Both the position numbers and the translations under genes were made by a program. From Parietaria judaica (lineage: Eukaryota; Streptophyta; Magnoliopsida; Rosales; Urticaceae), in NCBI GenBank assembly GCA_954871525.1, contig OX940863.1:40658501-40722500 (forward strand): a stretch of DNA of 64,000 bases. The letters are read 5' to 3'. The first letter of the stretch is position 1, and every line of letters starts with the position of its first letter. The notes beneath the pieces were generated by a model. The model was not told the origin of the DNA. It did no database searches and saw only the letters and a program-made list of their open reading frames with translations. Of the stretch, positions 1-11,075 are shown piece after piece.

Positions 1-57
1 AGTATCCCATATATGCTAAGTTGCAGCTAAGGAAAGATGCTGAAGGAACACTAGTGG

Positions 58-2173
58 TGCTGGGAGTCACTATGGACTCGCAGAAACTATTAATTAATCT
101 TGTGAGTTAATGTAGAGTGCGTGGGGTAACCCTTTAATTTTTTGTAACCAGGATTAAAGTCCCATACAATAGTCCCTGTTACCCAATCCGATCTACGCAA
201 CCCAAAATTAATTACTCCGTCCCTACAGATCGTGATAATTAAGTTTCTAATGATTATCCTAATTCATAAACCTAGTAATTTTGATTTTAGGAATTTGAGC
301 AAGACTAAATAATTTTCAATAAATAAATATAGTGCGTACCTTATTTGACGATTCTGGTTGTGCACTCTGATCTCTGATCTGAACCGGCTTCTTCTGAATC
401 CGCGCCTTCCTCTGTACGATTTTGTAGACAGAAATGTCACCCAGTAATCTTCCGAAGTATTCTCCGGAATTAGGCCGCTAGGATGTGTGGGCTCCTCTAA
501 ATAATCACAAAGCCCAGACAGGGCCTGAGCTGGGAAATTTTCTCTCTGACTGATTTCGGAAACCAGAGAGAGGGGAGAGAGAGAGTAGACAAATTTTATA
601 AAGAGGAGAGGTTTTATTTTCTTATTTCAGGTCTAGCCTATGTATAAGGAAAACAAAATCATAACCACCTGGAGATATTCACTCATTATCTTTTTCGGAA
701 AATTTGTTTTTTTAAATCTTAGATTTGATATAACAAAGTTTCCGGATACAAATTTCCAAGATTTAATATCTCCTTATTTTCAAAATATTTAAATAAATAA
801 ATATTAAATTAATTCAAAATTAATCAATAAAAAATTTGGTTAAAAACAAATAATATAAATCTATTTTATTAATAATAAATATTAATAATTAAATCCAATA
901 ATTAAAATTATATTATTAATTAAATATTCAAGGAATCAAATCCAATATTTAATTTAATATAAAATTCGCAGGTTTAAACAGTGACCATTCCGACCTTAGC
1001 CGAAAAATTGTTTTGACCATAACTCCCAAACCGTACATCAAAATATTACGATTCAAAAAGATAATTTGTCAGAATTTGATTTTCCATAGACTTAGGATTT
1101 TCATGAGTCAAATTAAATTATCATTTTTTCAACTTCCGGGTATTACCAAAACTTTGGTACTTTTGCTACTTTTGGGTGAATAGACATTTCGTGACTAAAG
1201 TCACGAATCTAGTCTAATTGGATCTACTCTATATTCTAAAAGAATACTAATTGCGGCGTCATTCTTATGGAGCTACAAAAGGGACTAATGGACATATTAC
1301 TTAAGCTACTGTGAAAATGAAGAATTTTCACCAACTTCGATAACATTTCACTATAGCTCGAAGCTGAACTCATAAGTTATAATATTATTATATTCCTAAT
1401 CATAGGAGTCCATTGATATAGTCAGATTGTTAGAATCTAGGTTTTCGTATTATTATGATTCTCATCAAAATGGCATATTACCATACTGCCCTTTTTGACG
1501 ACACACTTCTCAATCTATGATTGTTACAAATAACTCACTCACCAGGTTATAAATCGTTGAGTTAGACATGAGTACTTATTTGTTTCCTATAAATCATAAT
1601 GAAGAAATCCTAAAGTTATTGTCCATATATATCTGTATGATGCAACTTGTCTCGTTCAACCGTCTGATCCAAAGATAAAAGTTTTGGGAACAAACCGATT
1701 CCATCTGATAAATCTAAGCGACTTAATCATACTATATCATCAGTGACGGACTTACATGATGATTTCAGATTTATATGTAGTCCGTCCAGCATGGAGACAC
1801 TCTATACCCAATGTTCTCAACAGTGTTGGACCAACACTATAATCCGGTAATAGATAATCACTTATAGTTATTGAGTTCATTAATAATCGTTCTCGATTAG
1901 AATCTCTCACTTTCTAATCTAGACCATGGACCTACATTGTTTAAGTTCTCAACTTTGTGCTTGTCAAACCTCCTCACATAGACTCTGTGTGATGACAAAG
2001 CACAATAGCAAAACGTAAAAACTAGGGACGAAAGATTTAATTTTATAATATTTAGGATATTAGTATATAAGATTAAGATTAATAAGATCTATTCTTTAAA
2101 GGAAATACAACCATAATCCTATGTAGCGGGATTAGAATTTGAATAGAGGGAATATTATAAAATATGTCCAACA
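58..2173 (-). mobile_element. Solo LTR of a long-LTR Copia family, 5-bp TSD AGTGG
   Basis: The segment begins TG and ends CA and is flanked by AGTGG on both sides (53-57 and 2174-2178). Read on the minus strand it starts TGTTGGACATAT. It shares landmarks in order with the LTR at 48870-51022, including a stretch around GGTCCATGGTCTAGATTAG and a later CCATTAGTCCC. No primer-binding site or internal region adjoins it, so it is a solo LTR left by recombination between two LTRs. A minus-strand TATA-like box (CTTTATAAAA, about 593-602) lies upstream of a CT-rich leader. It sits inside a Copia pol frame and is therefore younger than that host element. Confidence 0.85.
593..602 (-). promoter_or_regulatory. 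TATA-like box of the solo LTR
   Basis: Read on the minus strand the site is CTTTATAAAA, followed by a long CT-rich stretch that resembles a 5' leader. Its place inside the LTR matches the TATA box positions in the other long LTRs here. Whether it is active cannot be told. Confidence 0.4.
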
Positions 2174-3756
2174 AGTGGATCCCACGTAGTACAGGCGTTT
2201 CATCGGGTTCCTCAGGTACTTAACCCACACTCGACCTGACATCTCATATGCAATTAGCATGGTGAGTTGTCACAAGGAGAAGCCTACTAGTTTACACCAG
2301 TACGTTGTGAAGCACATTCTTCATTACGTGAAGGGAACGACGAGCAAGGGGTCCATTATAGAAGAAGAAGTGGAGCTGAAGAACTGGTCGGTTTTACCGA
2401 CAATGACCTAGCCAGTGATGTCGATGACGAAAAAGTACCAGAGGGATGACGTTTTATCTCAACGAGAATTTGATCACCTGGCAGTCTCAGAAGAAGAGAA
2501 TTGTGGCCCTTTCTTCTTGTAAAGCCGAGTTCATGGCATTAACCACAGCGCGTTGTGTCAAGCGATGTGGCTGAGAAACTTATTGAGTGAGGTAACCAGA
2601 AGCGAGAAAAAGCCGGCCCCTATCTATGTGGATAAAAAGTCCGCAATCGCACTGATGAAGAATCCAGTGTTTCATGGACACAAAAAACACATCAATGCTC
2701 GCTTTCACTTTATTTGTGCGTCTGTGGAAAAGCGAGAGATCATCATGAAATTAGTCAGCACCAATGAACAACGTGCAAACATAGTCACTAAGGCTCGAGC
2801 AAAAATCAAAGTAACAAAGATGCGAGAATTGCTCGACGTGAAGAACCTTGAGCCAAGTAAAACTTACGGGAGAGAATGTGGTCATACCTTTGACTTATTC
2901 CACAAGTAAACTTTCCTTTTACTTACTCCACAAATAAACTTTCTTTTTATTAATTTTTTATTATTAAACTTGACCTTCAAGTTTGCTCTCTAGCTTTATA
3001 TATGATGTGTGTAATTTTCTTTTATAACTCCCAAGTTTTGTAATTGGACGCACTTTCTTCTCCACAGCAATAGTTAAAAGCCTTCCTCTATATTTTTCCT
3101 TCTATATTTTTGCCGTATCATTTTATACTTTTAATATAGACAATCTCATTGTCGTTTGTCTTCTATTCATTCGACTCTTTCCGAGTGTTTTCCGTAAACG
3201 ATCTCAATTGAAACCAACACACATTATTTATTATCATCTTCACATCAATTATATAATATTACCATTTTTTTCTCTTCCTCTTACTTGATATTGTTGATTT
3301 GTTCACAAAAAGTTCACCACCTCGCGTTTTCTTTAATTTGAAGGGACATATATATTAATTAGACTATTTATGTCAAAATTAGATTAGTCATTCACTATTC
3401 TTCTCTAATATATTTTTATATCTTAACAGTTATATACTTTCATCAAGATACTATTCTCCTATAATATATTTTTACATTATAACAGTTATATAATATCATC
3501 AGCTTGATCGACGAAAATATTTCTCCTTCTATTTCATTTGCATCTCTCCCTTTACTGATTCACAAATATTTTGTCACGCGAGATGAAGAAATATCTTACC
3601 CGTGGATGTTTATTTAAAAGAAAATTATAGGAAATTAAGAAACAAAATATTAAGAAGCTTTATATTTTTCATATCATACTTACTAATCTCCACATAGCAG
3701 CTAGTAAGCTGACCTTCCCAAACCTTTTGGAGGACTAATGGTATAGACACACAAGT

Positions 3757-3780
3757 AATATATATATATATATATATATA
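3757..3780. repeat. (TA)n microsatellite
   Basis: About 12 perfect TA dinucleotides, followed by a looser AT stretch. Confidence 0.9.
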
Positions 3781-4324
3781 GTATAATATAGTGATGTATA
3801 TGTTTATATTTGAATGGAAACATGTTGTCCCTCATGGATTCCAACTAACACTACCACCATGAATGAATCGCCAATAATAAATAAATAAATAGTAACCTCC
3901 AAATATCCATAGGACCGACCTCATTATATTTATAATACTATGTTCTTATGTTATTCTTGTCATGATGCTATATTTTTGTACAGAGTAGGAAATAGCTTTG
4001 TCATTTACAAAAAAAATTATATATACAAGAGTCGATGTTAATCTAGCATTTCGCTTTCTCTCAATAAAGAAGAGCTATACAAGGTTGACTTTACATCTTT
4101 AGTTTTAATTTATTTAATTTGTAATTGACTAGGCCTATGTTGTATTGCTATATCAATACACAGTTTCCACTAACTATTGAGATGTCATATATTGGACAAA
4201 AAAAAAAAAAGAAAAGCTAGAGACATATTTTTGTTATGTTTCGGTCTTTTTGGGGATAAAATATATGAGTATGAAAATGAAGTGGTGTGAATCTGTGGAA
4301 CACATCATATCACCGATTCACTTC

Positions 4325-4327
<3 letters not shown>

Positions 4328-4373
<46 letters not shown>
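4328..4373. repeat. (TA)n microsatellite
   Basis: About 22 perfect TA dinucleotides, 40 bases outside the left LTR of Gypsy A. It creates spurious ORFs with runs of YI on both strands. Confidence 0.95.
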
Positions 4374-4377
<4 letters not shown>

Positions 4378-4410
4378 GGCACATGTACTTAATCTTATGC
4401 TAAGTGTCAG

Positions 4411-5772
4411 TGTAGATGCTGAAATTTGCACAGAACATTCGAGCGGTCCAATACCGTTGTATGGGTTGGGCCCAGTGTCGTGTGTTGACTGTGAGTGGGT
4501 GTAGGGCGTTGACTCGTTCGCACTTCGAGTCAGACGGACCCTCCACTGTCGGTGGACCAAGGGTACGGGCTTTGTCCGTGGCCTGTGACCCCGTCGCCAC
4601 TGGCGAACCGGGCTGGGTCACAGGCAGAGGATGGGACTAGGGACGTGGTCTCCACGTAAGGAATATCTCGGTGAGATCCCGATGTGAGCCCTGACAGACG
4701 AGACCCCTCCGCCTGAGTCCCTAACGTCGATCCGGATACACAGCCGGTCTGCAAAGTCAGTACAGATAGAGGGACGATAACACGTGTTCCGTAGATCGGA
4801 ATCTACACAGGCAAGATCGTACAGTCGTGTCAGGACCTAGTCAAGAGCTTCCGCCCTAGTCGTTTCCTCTGTGGTCCGGATCTCCAGATAATCTCAGGAG
4901 GTTTTAGACCTCTCGACCCGTATTGTGGGTCCTGATACGGGGTCCTCGGTCTATCCGCGAAGTCGGTATATCTATTACAGATAATGGACTGGGGGATAGC
5001 ACGAACACAACGTAGAACAGAACCTAGCGGGGGAGGTCGTAAACCATGTCAGAAATTTCTCCAGAGCTCCCGCTCTAGCCGTATTCCTTGGGCTCAAAAC
5101 CTGGGAAAAAAAGCACCCAAGGTCAGCGAGAATCCGGGGGGGGGGGGGGGGCTAGCCCCCGATTCACCTCCGACGACGCTAGACATTACGCAAGTACCCG
5201 AGGGCGGAGGTGTTTACAAGGAGGAGGAGAGCTCTAGGGGCAAGCTTTAGAGAGAGGAAGCCGAGTTGTAGTGAGATTTTGAGTTGTGTTGAAATGAGAA
5301 AACTAGAGCTCTATTTATAAGAGGAGCCAGGGATTCAAACGCAATTATATATTACTCCGAGAAGCCCCCGGAGTAAAATTATATAGTTTTTTGACTTCCC
5401 GGGATGTTGCAAAACCGATGGCACAAGTTTTGTGCCCATCCGAGCCGCCACACGCCCTCACGCGCAGCTTCCTTGCGCCGCACTCCGGCCGAAACTTGGC
5501 CACCTAGTTGATCATGTCATGGTGCTGATGTCAGCCGCCAAGTGGGTGCATGGGAGCATGTGTGTCACGTGGAAGGGCGTGTGGAGGCTGTTGGTGCCAC
5601 GTGGAAGCGTATGGAGGCATGTGGGGCCGTGCGGAGCCCACTCGGGGTGCTTTCGGGGCCTTTTTTTTTGTCCCGGAAGTGTCCTGAAGCAAAATTTTAC
5701 AAACTTTAAGTCCTTTTTTAGTATCCCGATATTTTTAGTAACATCAGGATACTTTGTTTCGCAAAATCGGCA
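4411..5772 (-). repeat. Gypsy A 3' LTR
   Basis: This LTR matches 28869-30221 over nearly its whole length, for example from AATACCGTTGTATGGG near the start to TTTTAGTATCCCGATATTTT near the end. It begins TG, ends CA, and is followed by a pyrimidine tract, which is the polypurine tract read on the other strand. A TATAAATAG box lies on the minus strand near 5308-5320. It contains a run of 16 G (5136-5151) that the other LTR has only in broken form. Confidence 0.88.
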
Positions 5773-5784
5773 CTTTCTCTCTCT
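5773..5784 (-). other. Gypsy A polypurine tract
   Basis: CTTTCTCTCTCT directly abuts the CA end of the left LTR. On the minus strand this is a polypurine tract immediately upstream of the 3' LTR, the usual plus-strand primer site of reverse transcription. It fixes the orientation of the element. Confidence 0.7.
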
Positions 5785-5790
5785 AGACTC

Positions 5791-5840
5791 ATGGAGAGGA
5801 AGAGAGAGAGAGAGAGAGAGAAAGGGAGAGAGGGAGGCAG
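5791..5840. repeat. GA-rich simple repeat
   Basis: An imperfect (GA)n tract just inside Gypsy A, directly left of the solo LTR insertion. Confidence 0.8.
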
Positions 5841-5843
5841 AAC

Positions 5844-7779
5844 TGTTGGTTATGTGTGTCCTTAACCAAGATATTTTGTCCATTTGTAAAAGATTATGAC
5901 AAGTCGTTGAATAAAAATGATGCTTATTATGATAATCTTATTATAGTTTCTGGTAGAGTAAAATAGAATGTTTGATCCTTAGTTCATAAAGGATGCAATT
6001 ATGTACTATTATCACAACAGAGTCAATGTGAGGAAGAATTAATAATCATAATAAATGAACTTAAAATGTCCGTGACATGATTAACTGGGTGGGATCCCAT
6101 TAATCGTATAAGGTCATTAATGTGACTAAGTGACAATCCTATTCTGGATTTTATTTGTGTCACACTCACTAGAAGTGCATTAAGTATGAAGTTTCTTCAT
6201 ATTGGACTGGACTTGACTTAAACTCCGAAAGTTATCATATAAGACCGTCACTGATAACTTGGAGTTGAGTCACTAGTAGATGATCAAATGGATATTCGAT
6301 CTAAGTCCTGAGTGATCTTGAGTTCGAGCTGCTGGCTTGATTGTTCTTTGATTTAACCGTTAAAGAACACAATATATTACCGTTTTTCCCAACACTATTA
6401 TTTTGGGAACATGATAGTCAGCAGTAAGGGTAGCTTGGTCATAGACATGGGCATTACACAACTCTCTTCAGAGTCATGATGATTCTCTTGATTGTCGGTG
6501 GTGAGAAGTGAGAGGTGCCCGTGTGAAACTTATGAATCGAAACCATAAGTGGGTTACTCATAATATTACTGACTGAGTCAAGGATGAAAATGCAATGAGG
6601 GGCATAACGGTAGAAACCGCCTGCTCGTGTGTGGATCATCAAGTGAAAGATCAATAACTTAAATTTGATTGTATCAATGGACACCGTGCTGTAATTAAGG
6701 GAATAATATATATTGTATCACTAAATAGTTCAGCCTCGGGTTTATAGTGGAATAACACCGAGGTTTGACGAACACCCTAGTAGTTCGTTGAAGCTTAAGT
6801 GATACGGTTCCATGGTCCCCAGGATAGCTCCGTAACGAATGATGCGTACGTGATAAAACCATTTGAATTTTTTTTAAGATCATTTGGCAAGACTCATAAA
6901 ACTGAAGTCTATAACAGACATCAGATAGTTTTATTAGTAGCGTGGCAAAAGTACCATATCTTGGTAACCGAAATTAACTGACAAAATAAAGTAGAATTTG
7001 GATTTTCTGTAAACATTAAAGTTGTTGGAAATTAAATTCTAAGAAACTTTTCTTTTGGAACCGAGTCGTTTCGACGCACGGTTTGTGATTTAGAGAATTT
7101 CTAATTTTGTGATCGTTTCGGTAAACTATGAAATTAAATCACATGTCACGAATTTAAATGATGGTGTGTCACCATGACATTTGAATGTGTGATATTGAGA
7201 TCAGAGAATATTAATATAATTTAATTATTCGAATTTAATTATTAATATATCATTAATAATTATTCAATAATTAATAGATTTATATTAATGTGTAAATAAT
7301 ATATTTTCATATATATTATATGTGTAGAAATCGAATTATGCCATGGAATGTGGAACCATATGCATTCGAATGGATAGACTTTGGTCTTTTCATAATTGCG
7401 GTAAAAATACCAAATGTTTTGATATTTGAGAAAAAGCCTAAACTCAATTTAATCTATTGGATCAGTTATGATTTAATATCAACCGTTGGATTAAGATATT
7501 GATATATTCAAAAATTAATAACTTGGTGACCAAGTTTTGATTTTCAAAATGGGTTAATTAATTCGAAATGGGTTAAGATTTAATCTTTACATTCGGATTA
7601 GAAATTAATTAATTATATATATATTATATTATTTTTGAATTATAAATTTGGATAAAATTGAATTTTGTTTTTATTAAATCTTTTAATATTTGATTTTATC
7701 GTAAACTAATTTGGTCCATTAGATCGGTTTAAAGATTTATCTCAACCGTTGGATCTAGATAATTAGAATTCAAAATTAA

Positions 7780-7812
<33 letters not shown>

Positions 7813-8596
7813 AATTCGAATTTTATAAAGATAAGAAGATAAGATTGGATTTTTGATTTTATCCAAATCTTTCTTATTTAATTAAATCCTTAATTAATTA
7901 TATCCATTGGATTTAGATAACATTAAATCTAGACCATTGGATTGAAATAATTAATTATATTTAATTATGAATTCTAATTTTAAGGGAGGGAATTTCTCTA
8001 ATTCGGTTACAGTCTGAGCCTATAAATAGGAGGCTCATTCTACACATTTTTCACACCTCTCCCCAGAGAAAAATTCGAACTCTCCCTCTCCCTCAGGGTT
8101 TGCGAATTTTCTCTCTGATCTCTCTTTCTGGTTCGGCTTGAGAGACTTAGTTCTCCGAAAGCTTAAAAAGAACCATCAGTTTAAATTTTGCGACGGAGTC
8201 CTGCCGGCGAAGCCCACGCTTCGGTACGAGGAAACCAGGAGAATATCCCGGAAGATCACGGGAGTTTCCCTCAACACCGGCGGAGCCCTGCCCGATTCAG
8301 AACGTGCAGCCGGAAGTCATCATTAGAGGTACGGCCTTATGCATTGGGTTAATAAATGTAACCATTTACTGCTTTCTATTTATTTCTTATGATGACTAGT
8401 TTATTAATAATGATTTATGAATATTAAATTACATAATATTTATCAGATCTTGTTATATGGTTATTATCCGATATCCGGACCGTTGAATGGATAACAAGTT
8501 TTTCCACTTTAAAATAATTTTTTTAAATGTTATCCGGACGGTTCGGAGGTACAATTCGTGATAATTTACACGGAATCCGAGACATGATTCCCAACA
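5844..8596 (+). mobile_element. Solo LTR of Copia family C, near-perfect TSD (AGAAC/AGAGC)
   Basis: The segment starts TGTTGG and ends CCAACA, and is flanked by AGAAC (5839-5843) and AGAGC (8597-8601). The sequence matches, in opposite orientation, the LTRs at 33691-36229 and 58720-61366. Shared parts include GTCCTTAAnCAAGATATTTT at the start and the GC-rich stretch near 8200-8330. A TATAAATA box at 8021-8028 is followed by a leader. There is no internal domain. It lies between the PPT and the antisense ORF region of Gypsy A and so is younger than Gypsy A. Confidence 0.85.
8021..8028 (+). promoter_or_regulatory. TATA box of the family C solo LTR
   Basis: TATAAATA, followed within about 60 bases by a CT-rich leader. 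The related LTRs at 33691-36229 and 58720-61366 have the same box in the opposite orientation, with one base changed in the first. It could drive transcription rightwards into the GC-rich antisense ORF region of Gypsy A. Confidence 0.55.
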
Positions 8597-8699
8597 AGAG
8601 CCTGCTCCTGTCGCCTGGCCGGAGGCTGCCAACGCCGGCGTAGGTCCCCGTTGTGACCGAGGTGATGGGGCGACCACGGGGAGCTAGGTTGGAGGTGTC

Positions 8700-9536
8700 G
8701 TGCAAGTGGCGAAGGAGCGAGGGAGGCGTGCGATGGCCTCGAGCTCGGGCTTGAGGGAGGTCGGCGATCTCGCCCATGGCGGAGCTGCCGTGCTTGGCGT
8801 TAGCGACAAAGGGTCGGATCGGGACCAGGGGGACGAGGTGACCCTGTCTATGGCGGTCCCAGGATGTGGCAACTACGAGGGAGGGAGATCGAGGCCGAAC
8901 TCCCCGCGAGGTCCCGTCGGAGACGATCTCGCCCTGGATTCTGGCGAAGGCCTTGTGGCCGGCATCGGTGGGTCGGATCGGGACCGAAGGTGGGTGGCGA
9001 CCCCGTCCGTGGTGGTCGCATGTTGCTGCGGTGTCGGAGGGGGGAGATCGGGCCTGATCTCCCCCTGGGGTCCCGTCGGAGGCAATTTCGCCCCGTATTT
9101 CGGTGAGGGCTTCGTGGCCGGCGTCGATGGGTCGGACCTGGACTGGACGGTGGCAGTGACTTCATATACGGTGGCGGCGAGTGACGACGACGGCGGAGGA
9201 GGGAGGTCAGGCTCGGCCTCTTTGCAAGACTCCGTCGGGCTTGCTCTGGGTTCCGGCGAAGGTCCCGTCATCGACGGGAAAGGATCCCGGGTTGCTCTGG
9301 GGTCCCCGGCAACTCCGGCGACGGCGGTGGCACACAGTGGTGGCGGTCCGGTTGCTCCGGTAATGTGTGGTCCCCGCGGGAAACGCGGGAGATTTGCCGA
9401 TCCTGTCCCCGGGGGATTTCTCGGTCGGGGGTTCCCGTCGGGGTGGTCGAGGAAGATCGGCGGTCCCGGCAAGGTTGTCGTTGCGGTGTGGTGGACCCGG
9501 GTTCCCTCCGGGGGATTCGGGTTAGGTCCCGGGTAA
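8700..9536 (+). CDS. GC-rich repetitive ORF in the antisense region of Gypsy A (function unknown)
   Basis: This is an open frame of 278 codons with strongly GC-rich composition, unlike the AT-rich surroundings. The translation is rich in glycine, serine and aspartate and is built from about four imperfect units of 52-53 residues. The units contain motifs such as GGRSGLISPWGPVG and VAGIGGSDRD. I know no family with this pattern. The opposite strand is also open (8873-9694), as can happen in GC-rich repeats, so coding is not proven. It lies upstream of, and in the same direction as, the Tat antisense ORF. It could be the leader or N-terminal part of that transcript, or simply a repeat expansion. 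Confidence 0.3.
   Translation: MQVAKERGRRAMASSSGLREVGDLAHGGAAVLGVSDKGSDRDQGDEVTLSMAVPGCGNYEGGRSRPNSPRGPVGDDLALDSGEGLVAGIGGSDRDRRWVATPSVVVACCCGVGGGRSGLISPWGPVGGNFAPYFGEGFVAGVDGSDLDWTVAVTSYTVAASDDDGGGGRSGSASLQDSVGLALGSGEGPVIDGKGSRVALGSPATPATAVAHSGGGPVAPVMCGPRGKRGRFADPVPGGFLGRGFPSGWSRKIGGPGKVVVAVWWTRVPSGGFGLGPG
8716..9300 (+). repeat. About four imperfect 158-bp GC-rich tandem units
   Basis: GAGGGAGGGAGATCG-like anchors recur near 8878, 9036 and 9195, about 158 bp apart, with a weaker first unit from about 8716. Each unit carries GGGTCCCGTCGGAG-like and GGGTCGGA-like stretches. The repeats are diverged but keep an open frame, since 158 is close to 159. Confidence 0.6.
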
Positions 9537-9582
9537 TCGTGGGCGGCCGCCAAGGAGGTCCGGCGGCGGCCGGGCAGTTCCG

Positions 9583-10779
9583 ATGATTTCGTCGGACGTG
9601 ACGTCACGTGGTGGTTTGGCCGATTGGTCGTCGTTGAGTTCAGGCTCCTCCGAGGCACGTTCGGGGATGCCTGGTCGGGTTCCGGAGGGTTCATTAGAGT
9701 TTCCAGATCCCTCGGATTCTTGGTGGGCCCACATGGAGGGTCTCCGGGTGTTTATTCTGCGGTCGGGGTCAAGAGCTGAATCCCAGCTTTCCCTTCTGTC
9801 GCCTTGGGGGGCGTCCATACTACTGAGTTTCATGTTGGCCGAGGCATCAGCCTCCGAAACAGTGTCCTGGGGTGGCGTGATGGCTAGTTCAGGGTCAGGT
9901 CGGAGACCCTCCGAAGCTTATGTAGCAGTCTGGAGTGCGTTTGCAGGTACCACTCATGAGGCCGGTGACGCAGAAGGACCTCATCACAGAGCCGGCATAG
10001 CAGGCGGGTCATGCCCGATTCCCGATCGATCTAATCCCCTGCTAGATTTCTCAGATCTCGACGTTCCGAGCGAAGTTACCCCAGACGGGCTCAAGGTTTT
10101 CTTTGTGGATGAGTGCATGGATTCTATTGAAGGGGTTTGTGCTCCAATAGAGGGTGCATTGCCCAGCCGGCCGTGCGAAGGGATGATAGCCGTTTTGCTG
10201 TAGAGCATTCAGCTGGGCTTCTCTCTGCCTGTCCCGCCACTTTTGGAACAGATCGTGATGCTGATGGGTTTGCACCTACTTCAGTCGAGTCTAGATGCCT
10301 GTCGGTATGCGGCGGCCTGCTACTCGATACGGCGGGAAGAGCGCGGTCGTGAGCTATCCTTGGATCAGTTCCGGCGACTCTTCTCCTTTTGCTTTTTCAG
10401 AGGCGAGCGAAGGACGGAGAATTGGCTCGTCTTGGTCCCGATTTGGGGCTTCAAGGCCGACGGTCTCGGTCCGAGCGTAGACCCAGGCTGGAGGAGCCGA
10501 TGGGTGTGGGTTCCGAATGGTTACCTGGGATCCGCTCCTCGGCAGTTCGGCGATCCTCTTGTACCGCCGAGACTGGTTGCGGGGGACCAAGATCTGGTTC
10601 GCTTTTTTGTGGCAAGATCCGTGGTCCCGAATTTCCTCGCCTTCTATATGATGAAGTCGGCCTGGACTGGACTGGGGTGGTTCGCGCCCCGAAGTCTGGC
10701 CGCACCTTTGTTGAGCCTTTACGAGGAGTTCGACTTCTTATACGACCCCATTTTCTTTTCAGAGTCTGTCTGTTTCTGA
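9583..10779 (+). pseudogene. Tat-type antisense ORF, N-terminal domain (resembles 'putative gypsy type transposon')
   Basis: Two open pieces in one frame (9583-10203 and 10243-10779) are separated by a TAG at 10201-10203. They run opposite to the gag-pol of Gypsy A, between pol and the 3' LTR. Extra ORFs in this place and orientation are known from Tat-lineage elements. Residues after the stop (IQLGFSLPVPPLLEQIVML, then an RRLFSFCFF-like stretch and VWVPNGY) follow the layout of the domain often labelled putative gypsy type transposon (PF04195). In that layout a hydrophobic helical part is followed by a conserved aromatic stretch. The role of these proteins is unknown. Assignment is by remembered pattern, not by search. 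The piece before the stop is serine- and acid-rich, probably a disordered leader. Confidence 0.55.
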
Positions 10780-10977
10780 CTGTTTGACCCTTATTCTGAT
10801 ATGTTCCTTTTCTCTTTGCAGATATGGCTCGAGAAGGTGATGGGACTTCGAGGGGATCTCTGAATCCAACATCTTTTTCAGTGGTACCAATCTGTCGGGC
10901 CCGCGCGAGGACAGGTACTAGGGCCCGCTAGCGGGGTGACTGGGTCTTCCATGGGCGGCAGGAGGCCCACTTATAGG

Positions 10978-11060
10978 GTATGTGCCAGCCACTAATTTTC
11001 TTGTCACTCTCCTTTGATGGTTCAGCATTCTTATACGAACCTTGTTTGATTTCTGTGTAG
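10978..11060 (+). other. Candidate 83-base intron in the antisense ORF
   Basis: A GTATGTGCC donor and a TTTCTGTGTAG acceptor bound an 83-base, T-rich segment inside GC-rich DNA. A branch-point-like CACTAATTT lies in its first half. A second good acceptor (CTTTTCTCTTTGCAG) ends at about 10820, but its donor is unclear. If spliced, the N-terminal domain could join the coiled-coil part at 11076-11813, which lies in a different frame. Splicing is an inference. Confidence 0.35.
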
Positions 11061-11075
11061 ACCCCTGGTGCGTCG

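Larger units (their letters stand above)
1..2909 (+). pseudogene. Ty1/Copia pol remnant (RT C-terminus and RNase H), split by a solo LTR
   Basis: This is the decayed 3' part of a Copia polyprotein. Bases 1-52 encode a piece ending KLQLRKDAEGTLV. The frame resumes at 2179 and includes THTRPDISYAISMVS, the stretch that normally follows the RT domain. RNase H follows, with GFTDND and SSCKAEFMA (about 2380-2550) supplying likely catalytic D and E residues. The last open piece (2553-2909) has DKKSAIALMKNPVFHG and the usual Copia C-terminal tail, ending at a stop at 2907-2909. A solo LTR at 58-2173 splits the gene. Taking out that LTR and one AGTGG repeat rejoins the frame. There is also an in-frame TAG just after the junction and frameshifts near 2350, 2440 and 2550. 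The protein would have copied element RNA into DNA in virus-like particles. It is clearly dead, and its own LTRs were not recognised. Confidence 0.85.
2910..4410. other. AT-rich stretch without genes
   Basis: This stretch lies between the dead Copia pol and the outer LTR of Gypsy A. It is AT-rich with runs of T and short ORFs only. It may include the 3' LTR of the upstream Copia, because the part near 3060-3230 reads like a polyadenylation region, but no LTR ends could be fixed. Two TA microsatellites are listed separately. I see no gene. Confidence 0.6.

Noticed and set aside
4250..4754. Several ORFs on both strands over the (TA)n tract and the LTR start
   Set aside because: They are made by the microsatellite and the LTR. 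Similar LTR sequence at 28869-29300 does not keep the same frames.
5432..5899. 155-codon plus-strand ORF at the end of the Gypsy A LTR
   Set aside because: It runs across the LTR end, the PPT and into the solo LTR, so it joins unrelated sequences.
8873..9694. 273-codon minus-strand ORF, proline-rich
   Set aside because: It is the complement of the GC-rich repeats; both strands are open there because of base composition. No family likeness.
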